Positions 34,613 to 43,887 of a stretch of 57,670 nt of DNA are shown here, piece by piece. Origin of the DNA: Butyrivibrio sp. (GTDB lineage: Bacteria; Bacillota; Clostridia; Lachnospirales; Lachnospiraceae). Numbering within the stretch: position 1 is the stretch's first letter; each line of letters opens with the position of its first letter. Both the position numbers and the translations under genes were made by a program. The notes beneath the pieces are model-generated. The model was not told where the DNA came from. It searched no databases and worked only from the letters and a program-made list of their open reading frames with translations. The stretch spans positions 1 through 57,670 of the forward strand of contig SVFV01000022.1 in the NCBI GenBank assembly GCA_015056655.1. Reading direction: 5' to 3'.

Positions 34613-35067
34613 TTTATAACCTCTTTATATCCTAACTCGTCCATACCTTTTCTTATAAGATAAAAAAGTCTGTCCAAATCGCCCTTTAAATACAAATAAC
34701 CGCATAATGCCTCAAGGCCGGTTGCCTTTCTGTAATCGGCAACGCTCTGATTTTTGGCACTTGTATAGGACTTGGCATTTCTGCCCCTTTTATATGCATC
34801 CATTTCTTCGTCTGTAAGCTCAGACTCTAAGGCTTCAATCATTTTAGCCTGTGCTGCAGCATTTACGAACTTAACCTTAATCTTGTTAAGCTGTCCTGCT
34901 GGTCTGTTTGCAGTCTGTACTACGATACTTCTGATGATTATTTCAAAGACACTATCGCCCATAAATGCAAGTGCCAATGGGCTGTATCTGTTCATCGGCT
35001 CTCCCGGAACCTCAAACCGCTCTCTGATTACACCAGCAAGATCATCTATATTCTTATTTTCTTCCAT
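34609..35067 (-). CDS. mrnC: Mini-ribonuclease III MrnC
   Basis: 152 residues, an RNase III catalytic domain with no double-stranded RNA-binding domain. SPLALAFMGDSVFE carries the conserved D, and EALCGYLYLKGD the second acidic cluster. It matures 23S rRNA in Bacillus. Usually it follows cysS; here ispF is upstream instead. ATG three bases after ispF, ribosome binding site AAAGGATGA inside the ispF end. Confidence 0.94.
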   Translation of the reverse strand: MEENKNIDDLAGVIRERFEVPGEPMNRYSPLALAFMGDSVFEIIIRSIVVQTANRPAGQLNKIKVKFVNAAAQAKMIEALESELTDEEMDAYKRGRNAKSYTSAKNQSVADYRKATGLEALCGYLYLKGDLDRLFYLIRKGMDELGYKEVIK

Positions 35068-35070
35068 AAA

Positions 35071-35631
35071 TCATCCTTTGTTCTGTGCAGGACAACCGCT
35101 GCATCCGCCCAGAGGTGCTTCACCTGTCTGATATGTCACATTCTTAGTATAGTACTCGATAGGGCTTGCCAGAAGAGTTACTGCCTGAGCTGCAATTCCC
35201 TCTCCAGCTCCGGTAAAGCCAAGCCCCTCCTCAGTTGTAGCCTTTACGCTTACCTGCTCTATGTTTATTCCAAGTGCATCAGCAATATTCTGTCTCATCT
35301 GATCTATGTAAGGGCGAAGCTTGGGTGCCTGGCAGAGAATTGTGGAATCAATGTTCTCAATGAGATATCCATTTTCTTCAAGCATTTTTCCAACTTCAGA
35401 CAAAAGCATGAGGGAATCTGCTCCCTTATACTTGGGATCTGAATCAGGGAAATGTTTTCCAATATCCCCAAGTGCTGCTGCCCCTAAAAGGGCATCGCTT
35501 ATAGCGTGCAAAAGAACATCCGCATCTGAATGGCCAAGAAGTCCCTTCTCATAAGGGATCTCCACGCCGCCAAGTATAAGCTTCCTATCCTCAACTAATC
35601 TATGTACATCATAACCTGTACCAATATGCAT
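35071..35631 (-). CDS. ispF: 2-C-methyl-D-erythritol 2,4-cyclodiphosphate synthase IspF
   Basis: 186 residues from the ATG at 35631 (AAAGGA upstream; a longer reading adds 24 non-homologous residues). Enzyme of the MEP isoprenoid pathway: GTGYDVHRL with metal-binding D8/H10, [30 protein letters not shown] and the late [21 protein letters not shown]. The usual end (about 158 residues) is followed by some 28 extra residues ending [12 protein letters not shown] with two cysteines. No ispD is adjacent. Confidence 0.95.
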   Translation of the reverse strand: MHIGTGYDVHRLVEDRKLILGGVEIPYEKGLLGHSDADVLLHAISDALLGAAALGDIGKHFPDSDPKYKGADSLMLLSEVGKMLEENGYLIENIDSTILCQAPKLRPYIDQMRQNIADALGINIEQVSVKATTEEGLGFTGAGEGIAAQAVTLLASPIEYYTKNVTYQTGEAPLGGCSGCPAQNKG

Positions 35632-35663
35632 ATGTTTTTCCTTTCTTATGTGACAAATAGCTA

Positions 35664-35969
35664 TTAGGCAATAAATAGTTCGACAAAAAATACCGCTATA
35701 CAAGCGCAGCTTGCAACCGTAAGCAGGCTTTTCTTTCTGAAAGATAAAACCAGAGCTACAGCAAATCCTGCAATAGATGCTCTCATGTCATTTGAAGCGT
35801 ATAGTATAGCCGGAAATGTCATAGCTGCAAGTGTTGCATAAGGAACGTAGTATAAAAAGGATTTTACGAAATCGCTTTTGATTTCCTTTCTAATCAGAGT
35901 TAGCGGCAGCATTCTTACAAGGTATGTTACAGCCGCCATTACAAATATGTAACTATATATTCTGTTCAT
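35664..35969 (-). CDS. azlD: Branched-chain amino acid transporter subunit AzlD
   Basis: 101 residues, about four TM helices. [14 protein letters not shown] and [18 protein letters not shown] are typical of AzlD. It is the small partner of AzlC in export of branched-chain amino acids. The start overlaps the azlC end by 17 bases, with GAGGAGG upstream, so the two are translationally coupled. Confidence 0.93.
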   Translation of the reverse strand: MNRIYSYIFVMAAVTYLVRMLPLTLIRKEIKSDFVKSFLYYVPYATLAAMTFPAILYASNDMRASIAGFAVALVLSFRKKSLLTVASCACIAVFFVELFIA

Positions 35970-36675
35970 CTAAAGCCTCCTCTTTTCTAGGGAAAATAAT
36001 AGCTGCCAAAGAGGCTATGACTACAGTAACAATTATAATTCTAAATCCTGAAGAGATAGTCCTAAGTCCGGGCGCATAAGTAAATATACTGCTAAGCACC
36101 ATTGAGCCTATAACTACTGCCATTACAGAGGTAGATTCTCTGGTCTCAGGGATTATTATCGCAAGGAACATTCCATAGATAGCAAGCCCCAGCGCACTTA
36201 TAAGTCTGTCAGGCATGATATTTCCGGCAAAAGCTCCAAGGAAGGTTCCAAGAACCCATCCAAACACTGAACAGATAATAAGTCCATAGGAATAGGAAGG
36301 GTGAAGCCTGCCCTTTCTTGTAACACTAAGACCAAATATCTCATCAGTAACTCCGTATGCCACAAGGCATCTGGCAAGAGTTGATTCCTTTGAGGAGAGC
36401 TTTTGTGACAAAGCTGTACTCATAAGCATATATCTAATGTTAACCACAAGCTGCAAAAGCGCCATCTCTGCAAAAGATGCATTACTCTTTATTACATCAA
36501 GTGATGAAAACTGTCCTGCACTAGTTACGTTCGTAAGCGACATAAGTGATGCCTGAAAAACAGACAAGCCTGCTTCAGATGCCTGAATTCCAAATGCAAA
36601 GGATACTGCAAGATATCCAAGACAGATTGGAATGGCGTCTGTAAGTCCCCTTCTAAATTCTTTCATATCTCCCAT
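35953..36675 (-). CDS. azlC: Branched-chain amino acid transporter subunit AzlC
   Basis: 240 residues, multi-TM. FRRGLTDAIPICLGYLAVSFAFG and LTNVTSAGQFSS with ARCLVAYGVTDEIFGL mark AzlC. Either ATG at 36675 (AGGAG upstream) or three codons later (GGGAG upstream) may be used. Works with AzlD as an amino acid exporter. Located between the editing protein and ispF on the minus strand. Confidence 0.94.
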   Translation of the reverse strand: MGDMKEFRRGLTDAIPICLGYLAVSFAFGIQASEAGLSVFQASLMSLTNVTSAGQFSSLDVIKSNASFAEMALLQLVVNIRYMLMSTALSQKLSSKESTLARCLVAYGVTDEIFGLSVTRKGRLHPSYSYGLIICSVFGWVLGTFLGAFAGNIMPDRLISALGLAIYGMFLAIIIPETRESTSVMAVVIGSMVLSSIFTYAPGLRTISSGFRIIIVTVVIASLAAIIFPRKEEALDEQNI

Positions 36676-36702
36676 TAAAACTGACTCCTAAACTAACACT
36701 CT

Positions 36703-37899
36703 TTACATGTTATGGTTTTCAAAAACATTTCTGATATCATCCTCACCAGCTCCGGTAAGGCTTCCCTGTACCATAGCAGGAGCTCCCCCGCCTCTGACCT
36801 GATATTTTTTCTTTAGCTCATTTAAGATATCATTACTGTTCATACCCTGTCTGCATCCAATAATAAATCTGTAGCCTTCTGTATCATTTCCCCAGAATAT
36901 TCCGCAATAGCCTTCTCTGGTCTGAACAAGCTTATTTACAGACCTTCTGACTACATTGGGATCTGACTCCTTGTCAGCAAAAAGGCAAACGTTCTGAATG
37001 CTTTCAGGAAGCTTCTGGATTTCACTTTCCAGTATCTTCTCACCTGCATCAGATAAGGCTCTTTTTAGTTGGGCTATTTCATCCTGCTGCTTCTTAAACT
37101 GATCAGGAATGCTCTCCCATGAGGTGGAGAGGTCATTTGCAAGCTCAGTTATCATATCATGCTCTTTTGCAAGGTATTCCAGAGCTCTTCGTCCGCAAAG
37201 GATACTGACTCTCGTTCCACCTTTATAGTTCTGTGAGGTTATAACCTTAAGTATTCCTATCTCTCCTGTAGTCCTTACATGAGGTGCGCAGCAGGCACAT
37301 ACATCATAGCCTTCTACAGTAACTATCCTGACATCCCCTATAAGTTCCTTTTTACTTCTGTAATCAATCTTTTCCAGCTCTTCCTTGGAAGGATATTCAG
37401 CATTTATCGGAACATTTTCATATATGGCCTTATTCACCAAAAGTTCTATTTCAGCCAGCTCCTCCTTGGATATAGGTCCGCTGTAATCCATAGTTACAAC
37501 TGAATCACTCAGATGAAAGCCCACATTGTCGTAGCCAAACTTTTTGTTTACTATTCCAGAAAAAATATGCTCGCCGCTATGCTGCTGCATATTGCTGAAT
37601 CTGTGGACAAAGTCGATTTCTCCCTTTACCTTTGCTCCCACATCAAATGGCTTATCCGTTTCATGGTAAATGACATCTCCCTTTATCTGAACATCAGATA
37701 CTATAGCCTTCTCATCTGAAGCTGCAATAAATCCCTTGTCAGGAGTCTGACCACCCTCTTCCGGGAAGAAAAGTGTCTTGTCCAGAACAACAATATATTT
37801 CCCAGCTTCCTTTTCTGAAGGCTCGCAGCTTATAACTGTAGCCTCAAACTCTGTTTCATATGGTTTTTCGTCGTATAATTTTATAGTTTTTGAATTCAT
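36703..37899 (-). CDS. AlaX-type alanyl-tRNA editing hydrolase with DHHA1 domain
   Basis: 398 residues. N-terminal AlaRS-like threonyl/alanyl editing domain: MQQHSGEHIFSG (HxxxH), later CACCAPHVRTTGEIG (CxxxH), which together bind zinc. The middle forms a helical linker (ITELANDLSTSWESIPDQF split). The end is a DHHA1 domain with RGGGAPAMVQGSL. This length matches the long AlaX-L form that removes serine or glycine from mischarged tRNA-Ala in trans. Catalytic synthetase parts are absent. Confidence 0.92.
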   Translation of the reverse strand: MNSKTIKLYDEKPYETEFEATVISCEPSEKEAGKYIVVLDKTLFFPEEGGQTPDKGFIAASDEKAIVSDVQIKGDVIYHETDKPFDVGAKVKGEIDFVHRFSNMQQHSGEHIFSGIVNKKFGYDNVGFHLSDSVVTMDYSGPISKEELAEIELLVNKAIYENVPINAEYPSKEELEKIDYRSKKELIGDVRIVTVEGYDVCACCAPHVRTTGEIGILKVITSQNYKGGTRVSILCGRRALEYLAKEHDMITELANDLSTSWESIPDQFKKQQDEIAQLKRALSDAGEKILESEIQKLPESIQNVCLFADKESDPNVVRRSVNKLVQTREGYCGIFWGNDTEGYRFIIGCRQGMNSNDILNELKKKYQVRGGGAPAMVQGSLTGAGEDDIRNVFENHNM

Positions 37900-37913
37900 A
37901 ATTGTAAATTATA

Positions 37914-38450
37914 TCACACCGTTTCCATTTTTTTGTCCATCAAAACACCTATAATTATGCCAATTACAAGGCCAGAAATTGTACCCAGCCACAGGTTTGA
38001 AAAAACAATGCCCATAAAAAAACCAGCTATAAAGCCAATCAGTATGTACACCCCTGTCCATACTGTCTTTTGTTTTTTCATGGAGTAATAGCGATTTCCA
38101 TCTACAGTCTCACGATAGACGAAATCAGCCTTTTCAATTCCTTTCATCAGATGCTCTTCTTCATATCTGCACTCTGTATGAACCTCTTTCACATCAGTAA
38201 ACCTAAACAATGATTTTGCAACAATAAAAAAGATTTCTGCATAGTTTCCTGCTTTGTCATAATCCTGTTCAAGCTTTACACCAATTGTTGCCTCATTATT
38301 TACAAAGGCGCCAGCAAAATTAAGCGCTCCTACTTTCGTCTGATCATTGTCCCTTAAACAAACAGACCACTCTTTCCCCAAAAGGTCTTTCTCATCTTCC
38401 GGACGTATAATAAAATGTTTGGTTTCAAGCGGAAAAAACTTTTCGCTCAT
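37914..38450 (-). CDS. GNAT-like domain fused to two C-terminal TM helices
   Basis: 178 residues. The first about 125 resemble an Acetyltransf_3-type fold (KHFIIRPEDEKDLLG; VGALNFAG; VKEVHTECRYEEEHLMKGIEKADF), but the acetyl-CoA Q/R-x-x-G-x-A loop is not seen. Two Gly-rich TM helices follow (about 130-150 and 152-170) that could oligomerise. ATG with GGGAGG upstream. It sits 15 bases from the editing protein in the same direction. Catalysis is doubtful; I do not recognise a named family. Confidence 0.68.
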   Translation of the reverse strand: MSEKFFPLETKHFIIRPEDEKDLLGKEWSVCLRDNDQTKVGALNFAGAFVNNEATIGVKLEQDYDKAGNYAEIFFIVAKSLFRFTDVKEVHTECRYEEEHLMKGIEKADFVYRETVDGNRYYSMKKQKTVWTGVYILIGFIAGFFMGIVFSNLWLGTISGLVIGIIIGVLMDKKMETV

Positions 38451-38694
38451 ACTCTTTGTTCCTCCCTTATGTCAACATTCTGGCATTTTCTGAATACTCA
38501 GGCTATACCTTCTGCATTCTTTCATTATAATCGCTATGTTTCCTTTTGTCTCACCTTTTATATTCAGTATTTGTCGCTTATTCTTCACTTTTATTCATAA
38601 GATTTTATTAACTTTCTGCTAAATTATTGGAAACTCCATCAAATGCCCTAAAACTTCGTGTAATATAGGATTATCGGGGGAAAGGAGTATATAC

Positions 38695-39876
38695 ATGGAA
38701 AAGAACACAGATAACATGTCTATACAAAAAGATTTCTTATGGTTAATTCTCTTCCTTATAGTTTTTATAAATGGCTTTGAAGCCGGTGGATATCAGGCAA
38801 GCCTTTGGAATATCGGACAGCACTATGATCTATCTGTTACAACCATGGGATTATTTGCATCTGTCGAGCTTTTCGCCACTATGCTTGCTCCTTTAATCCT
38901 TGGAAGCTGGGCAGATCGCACCAGCAAAGCCAAAAGCATTAGCATTCTTCTTCTCTTGCAGTTTATTGCAGCGTTTATCATCTTGCTGACTAACGCAAGT
39001 GAGCTCTTCATATTTGGAGTGTTCTTTTTAGGACTTACTACCAGTGCACTTCAATTTATATCTATAGCTGCTCTCGCTGATGCATACCCCGTAAGCGGAA
39101 ATAGAAAAATCGGCTATATCACATCCATGTATGCCTTAGGCGCTCTGGTTTCTCCTCTCGTAGTAAGCTTTTACTTAAGCAAAGGAATGTCATGGCGTAC
39201 ATTATTTGCACTACTTTCTCTTGGAAGCCTGGTATCACTTATTGGAATAAATAAGTCTAGAAATCAGCTAAAGGATCACATAATAGTTGAAGAACAGAAC
39301 TCGCCTACAGGAAATAACCAATCCAGCTTCATGATTGGCGGAATTCTCCTTCTATGCGTAATCATGTGTATCTATGTAGGTTTCGAAAATGGCTTTACCT
39401 TTTTTGTAGATACTCTGTTCAAGGATACTCTTAATTCTGATCTTGGAAAATATGCCCTATCCCTATACTGGGCTGTCATGATTCCATCCAGAGTTTTTTC
39501 AGGTCACTTTGCAAGCAAAGCAAAAAACATACTCATAACAGCAATTATATCCATACCCGTTGTCACAATCATTTTGGCAAATTGTAACAGCAGTATTCTT
39601 GTACTTTTACTGTGTATTCCTCTTGGTCTTGCAAGTGGTGCCATCTATCCTTGTGTTCTTAATACAATGTTTCCGCTTGCCGGCAAAAAGACCGCAACGG
39701 CAACCGGAATGATAACCACAGCTACCGGAATAGGCGGAGTTGTATTCACCGCCCTGACAGGCTTTCTTGGTGATTATTTCGGGCTTAATATCGCCATGAT
39801 AATAATATCTATATTCTTCATAATTTCACTTAACTGTGCAATTTTGGCTTTCAAGATAGGTGACAAAAATTATTAG
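38695..39876 (+). CDS. Major facilitator superfamily transporter
   Basis: 393 residues, twelve predicted TM helices. Residue G-x-W-ADR-x-SK (LGSWADRTSKAKS) is the loop 2-3 MFS signature; RVFSGHFASKAKN is its repeat in the second half. ATG with AAAGGAG seven bases upstream. Monocistronic on the plus strand, ended by the terminator at 39886-39909. Substrate not known. Confidence 0.9.
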   Translation: MEKNTDNMSIQKDFLWLILFLIVFINGFEAGGYQASLWNIGQHYDLSVTTMGLFASVELFATMLAPLILGSWADRTSKAKSISILLLLQFIAAFIILLTNASELFIFGVFFLGLTTSALQFISIAALADAYPVSGNRKIGYITSMYALGALVSPLVVSFYLSKGMSWRTLFALLSLGSLVSLIGINKSRNQLKDHIIVEEQNSPTGNNQSSFMIGGILLLCVIMCIYVGFENGFTFFVDTLFKDTLNSDLGKYALSLYWAVMIPSRVFSGHFASKAKNILITAIISIPVVTIILANCNSSILVLLLCIPLGLASGAIYPCVLNTMFPLAGKKTATATGMITTATGIGGVVFTALTGFLGDYFGLNIAMIIISIFFIISLNCAILAFKIGDKNY

Positions 39877-39885
39877 TAAAAAAAT

Positions 39886-39909
39886 CACCGTGATCAAACG
39901 ATCACGGTG
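39886..39909. terminator. Bidirectional terminator between MFS and CarD-like genes
   Basis: CACCGTGATC (39886-39895), loop AAAC, GATCACGGTG (39900-39909), flanked by AAAAAAAT and TTTTAAT. A perfect 10-base stem that can end both convergent transcripts. Confidence 0.9.
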
Positions 39910-39950
39910 TTTTAATATATTCATTGCCATATCGGCATATCTATCAATTA

Positions 39951-40463
39951 TCAAACAAGTGTAAGCTGTGAAAGCTCGCTTGTTACACGCTCTTTAACTG
40001 CGTCAAGTTTAGACTCCATTGAGTAAGCCATCTCAGAATATAAAAGCTTCTCAGCTATTCCAAGATACTTCTCATCCATTGATGCGAATTTCTTTCCCTC
40101 AGCAGCTCTGACTGCCTTAATTCTGCGCAGTGACTTAACAAGGCACATCATCTCAGGCGCCTGGTTGCGCTTAATAACGTCAACAATGACAGCCTCTGCC
40201 TTCTTTCCTGCAGGAATGTCATAAATCTCAAGCTCATCTATCTCGTCGATAAGCTCCTCTGCTTCATCAGCATCAATAGCGTCACGCATCTTCTCCTCTG
40301 CTCCCTCAACAGGAACATAGATTACCCCCTTGCTGTCTATGCTAGAGACCATGCTATAGTATAATGTCTCATTTCCCCTTTCCAAGAATGACGGTACTAA
40401 AATGTCTTTCACTTCACAAAGTCCATGATTTCCGTATACTACACAATCTCCTTTACTCAGCAT
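39951..40463 (-). CDS. CarD-like transcription factor
   Basis: 170 residues from the ATG at 40463, with GGAGG eight bases upstream; an ATG five codons earlier contains that site and is rejected. N-terminal CarD/TRCF RNA-polymerase-interacting domain (FxKGDCVVYGNHGLCEVKDI region, GVIYVPVEG) and a helical C-terminal half. Likely stabilises the open complex at rRNA-like promoters. Own promoter at 40509-40537. Convergent with the MFS gene. Confidence 0.88.
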   Translation of the reverse strand: MLSKGDCVVYGNHGLCEVKDILVPSFLERGNETLYYSMVSSIDSKGVIYVPVEGAEEKMRDAIDADEAEELIDEIDELEIYDIPAGKKAEAVIVDVIKRNQAPEMMCLVKSLRRIKAVRAAEGKKFASMDEKYLGIAEKLLYSEMAYSMESKLDAVKERVTSELSQLTLV

Positions 40464-40508
40464 ATTTTTTTCCTCCATACTACTAAAAACAAGGGCGACA
40501 CTAAAAAT

Positions 40509-40537
40509 ATTCTATCAATTTTTTAAGGAGATTGTAA
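40509..40537 (-). promoter_or_regulatory. Promoter of the CarD-like gene
   Basis: Minus strand -35 TTACAA (40537-40532), 17-base spacer, -10 TAGAAT (40514-40509). Leader of about 40 bases. Rest of the gap 40540-40720 has only a U-rich weak stem near 40697-40733 that may end the upstream gene. Confidence 0.6.
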
Positions 40538-40723
40538 TATATTGCGCCGATTCTTAAGAAAATATTAAGAAATTGCAATTTTAATCAAAAATAATCATGA
40601 AATCGCTCAAATTTTTTTTGAAGAAAGCAAATGACCCGGCGGAGCTATACTCACGTCGAGCCATCTTTAGAAGAGTTATATCATTTTTAGAAAGAAGAGG
40701 TTTAATTCGGTTTCATAAACAAA

Positions 40724-41173
40724 TTAAAGAGCCTCACCAAGCTTAGTGTAAATAAATCCTGTCTCCTGACAGAATTTCTGGAGTGTATCTCCAAAGAGCT
40801 TCATATAAGCATCTTCCTTGTACTGAACATCATGTCCCAGGAAAATAAGAACCTGACCACTCTTTAAATCCCACTCAATATCAGTTGTAGGTTCAAGAGC
40901 ATCGATGTCCTTAAATGAGAGGCCATATTTCTCCAGGCAGAATGAATCGCGATTATCTGATCCTGCTGATTCATCCATTATTGCATTCTTAAATTTTCTC
41001 ATATCATCCAGCTGATGGAGAACTATAAACTCTGCTACATTCAAGGATGTAATCTCATAGCCACCCAGCCTCATATCGCCAATTATTTTATCGAAATCCA
41101 CGTTTGCAGCGGCGAACGGGTCAATTCTTTGCTCTCCAACACAAAATACTGCGTTATATAAACTTTGATTCAT
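40724..41173 (-). CDS. Hypothetical protein
   Basis: 149 residues from the ATG at 41173 (GGAGG five bases upstream; an earlier ATG would contain that site). No signal peptide, no TM helix. Acidic, with alternating helices; FCVGEQRIDPFAAANVDFDK and DIEWDLKSGQVLIFLGHDVQ are the most patterned parts. I do not recognise a family. Isolated between the CarD-like gene and the DUF1846 operon, on the same strand. Confidence 0.75.
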   Translation of the reverse strand: MNQSLYNAVFCVGEQRIDPFAAANVDFDKIIGDMRLGGYEITSLNVAEFIVLHQLDDMRKFKNAIMDESAGSDNRDSFCLEKYGLSFKDIDALEPTTDIEWDLKSGQVLIFLGHDVQYKEDAYMKLFGDTLQKFCQETGFIYTKLGEAL

Positions 41174-41324
41174 ATTCGCCTCCATTAATTATATAGGTCA
41201 GTCATAATCATAAATGCAATAAACAAGTCGATTACAATATAAATTATAACACGCAAAATTAAGGTTAATTATTATCTTTCTATAAAAACACTATGAAATA
41301 AATGTTTTTCCGTTAAACCGCCCA

Positions 41325-42806
41325 TCAACCGTGATACAACTTCTTAGTCTGATATTTTGCCTCGCATGTAAGGTTAACTCCAAGCTTATGGAAGGTGTTC
41401 TCATCAACAGGTGAAAGGATTACTGTTGAATGAACTTCAAGACCTCTCAGCTTATCTACCTGCTCAAGAGCCGCCTTAGCTGAAGGATCAGAAGCCGCAC
41501 ATATTGTAAGCGCAATCAGGATCTCACCTACATGAAGGTGCGGATTGTGACCACCAAGCTGCTGAACCTTAAGGTTCTGAATGGGTTCGATGATAGAAGG
41601 AGCAATGAGCTGTACTTCATCCGGAACTCCGGCCATAGTTTTAAGCGCATTAAGTACCATAGCACTGGTTGCTCCCATAAGAGCACTGGTCTTACCTGTG
41701 ATTATCTGGCCATCAGGAAGCTCTATAGCTGCAGCAGGACTTCCTGTAAGCTCAGCCTTTAAGTTAGCAGCTGCAACAATAGGTCTGTCCTGAACAGAAC
41801 ATCCAGCCTTCTGCATGAGAAGCTCTAAGGTATCAATTCTTTCCTGTGAACTGTCGCCCTTTCTCTTTTCGCAGAGTTCCTTGTAATATCTGCGGATTAT
41901 CTCCTGCTTTCCGGCTGCCTGAGCAGCTTCTTCATCAATAATGCAGTTACCTGCCATATTTACACCCATGTCTGTAGGTGACTTGTATGGTGAATCTCCG
42001 TAAATCTCCTTGAACATAGCATTAAGTACAGGGAAAACAGCTACATCTCGATTATAGTTAACTGTTGTCTCGCCGTATGCTTCAAGATGATAAGGATCGA
42101 TCATGTTCATATCAGCAAGATCAACTGTAGCTGCCTCGTATGCAAGGTTTACAGGATGCTGAAGCGGAATGTTCCAGATAGGGAAAGTCTCAAACTTAGC
42201 ATATCCAGCCTTCACTCCATGCTTGTGTTCATGGTAGAGCTGTGATAAACACACTGCCATCTTTCCACTTCCAGGGCCAGGTGCTGTCACTACTACAAGT
42301 GAGTGCTTTGTCTCGATATACTCGTTTTTACCATAGCCCTCGTCGCTTATGATAAGCGGAATGTTTGAAGGATATCCAGGTATTGTGTAGTGCTTGTAAA
42401 CCTTAAGGCCAAGGCTCTCAAGCTTCTTCTGATACTGAATAACCTGTTCTGTTCCATCGTATCTTGTAAGTACTACGCTGCCCACATAAAGACCATAATC
42501 ATGAAATGCATCAATAAGACGAAGAACGTCCATATCATAAGTGATTCCAAGATCTCCTCTGACCTTATTTTTCTCAATATCTCCAGAGTTAATTACAATT
42601 ACAATCTCCACATCCTCTTTTAACTGAGTGAGCATTCTGATCTTTGAATCAGGCTGGAATCCAGGTAAAACTCTGGATGCATGGTAATCATCAAAAAGCT
42701 TTCCACCAAACTCCATGTAAAGCTTTCCACCGAATTTACCAATTCTCTCTCTGATTTTCTCAGACTGCATGGATATGTACTTGTCATTATCAAAAGCTGT
42801 TTTCAT
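41325..42806 (-). CDS. DUF1846 domain protein
   Basis: 493 residues. Strong DUF1846 features: FGGKLYMEFGGKLFDDYHASRVLPGF split in two, VIVINSGDIEKNKVRGDLGITYD, VVTAPGPGSGKMAVCLSQLYHE (P-loop-like), KFETFPIWNIPLQHPVN. Structures exist for this family but the function is not settled; the GPGSGKMA region suggests nucleotide binding. ATG at 42806, 31 bases after rlmN. Last gene of the murE-to-rlmN run. Confidence 0.9.
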   Translation of the reverse strand: MKTAFDNDKYISMQSEKIRERIGKFGGKLYMEFGGKLFDDYHASRVLPGFQPDSKIRMLTQLKEDVEIVIVINSGDIEKNKVRGDLGITYDMDVLRLIDAFHDYGLYVGSVVLTRYDGTEQVIQYQKKLESLGLKVYKHYTIPGYPSNIPLIISDEGYGKNEYIETKHSLVVVTAPGPGSGKMAVCLSQLYHEHKHGVKAGYAKFETFPIWNIPLQHPVNLAYEAATVDLADMNMIDPYHLEAYGETTVNYNRDVAVFPVLNAMFKEIYGDSPYKSPTDMGVNMAGNCIIDEEAAQAAGKQEIIRRYYKELCEKRKGDSSQERIDTLELLMQKAGCSVQDRPIVAAANLKAELTGSPAAAIELPDGQIITGKTSALMGATSAMVLNALKTMAGVPDEVQLIAPSIIEPIQNLKVQQLGGHNPHLHVGEILIALTICAASDPSAKAALEQVDKLRGLEVHSTVILSPVDENTFHKLGVNLTCEAKYQTKKLYHG

Positions 42807-42837
42807 AAAAAATACCTTTCTATGTGAATCTTATTTC

Positions 42838-43887
42838 TTAACCCTTCATATCTTCGATATGTCTGCGCCTTAGCTGACCACAGGCTCCATCTATATCTCT
42901 TCCCATCTCTCGTCTTACTGTGGCATTTATCTTTCTGTCCTCCAGCTTATGCTGAAAAGTAAGTACCTTGTCACGCTTACTTTCAACAAAATCCCTTTCC
43001 TTTATGGGATTGACCGGAATAAGGTTTACAACACAGTTCATATTCTTAAGCAGTTTTGCAAGCTCATCTGCATCTTCGCTGGAATCATTTACTCCTCCAA
43101 CCAAAGAATACTCAAATGTAAGCTGTCTGCCAGTTTTATCAAAATAATATCTGCAGGCATCCATGAGTTCGTCCATGGAATACTTGTTAGCTATAGGCAT
43201 AAGCTCCTGTCGCTTCTCCTGATTGGAAGCATGAAGCGAAATAGCAAGATTGATCTGAAGCTTTTCATCCGCCAGGCGCTTCATGTTAGGAACTATTCCG
43301 CAGGTTGAGATTGTGAGATTTCTCTGACCGAGATTTAATCCATTCTCATCCGTAAGCAGCTTAACAAATCTTAGTATCTCATCATAATTGTCTAAAGGCT
43401 CCCCGCTGCCCATAACAACCACACGGGATATCTTTTCACCAGTATCCCTCATTATGGAATAAATCTGGTCTAAGATCTCTGAAGCTGCAAGATTTCTCTC
43501 AACTCCATCAATAGTAGATGCACAGAATCTGCATCCCATTCTACAGCCTACCTGAGAGGATACACAAACACTGTTTCCAAACTTGTATTTCATGAAAACA
43601 CTCTCTATAAGGTTTCCATCCCAGAGCTCAAAAAGATACTTTCTTGTACCATCTATCTTTGATTCCTGAACCCTGACAGTATTTAGTGCAACAAGCCTGC
43701 ACTCAGCTGAAAGCTTTTCTCTAAGTCCTTTTGAAAGATTTGTCATTTCTTCAAAGGAAGCTGCCTGCTTTTTGTGCATCCAATCATAGATTTGCCCGGC
43801 TCTAAAGCCGGGCTCGCCCATTTCTTTAATTTTATCTGTTAGTTCATCCTTTGTAAGGGATTTTATATCTAATAAATTATCAATCAT
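42838..43887 (-). CDS. rlmN: 23S rRNA (adenine-C2)-methyltransferase RlmN
   Basis: 349-residue radical SAM enzyme that methylates A2503 of 23S rRNA and A37 of some tRNAs. Cluster-binding motif SCRMGCRFCAST-type (CRMGCRFC, C-x3-C-x2-C), VVMGSGEPLDN, and two catalytic cysteines expected near GCRFCAST-distal and C-terminal GACGQL. ATG overlaps the rsmB stop by eight bases. Full family length. Confidence 0.96.
   Translation of the reverse strand: MIDNLLDIKSLTKDELTDKIKEMGEPGFRAGQIYDWMHKKQAASFEEMTNLSKGLREKLSAECRLVALNTVRVQESKIDGTRKYLFELWDGNLIESVFMKYKFGNSVCVSSQVGCRMGCRFCASTIDGVERNLAASEILDQIYSIMRDTGEKISRVVVMGSGEPLDNYDEILRFVKLLTDENGLNLGQRNLTISTCGIVPNMKRLADEKLQINLAISLHASNQEKRQELMPIANKYSMDELMDACRYYFDKTGRQLTFEYSLVGGVNDSSEDADELAKLLKNMNCVVNLIPVNPIKERDFVESKRDKVLTFQHKLEDRKINATVRREMGRDIDGACGQLRRRHIEDMKG

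Noticed and set aside
40597..40746. Plus-strand 49-codon ORF, strongly basic
   Set aside because: No ribosome binding site, overlaps the 3' end of the minus-strand hypothetical gene, and composition follows the A/T-rich gap.
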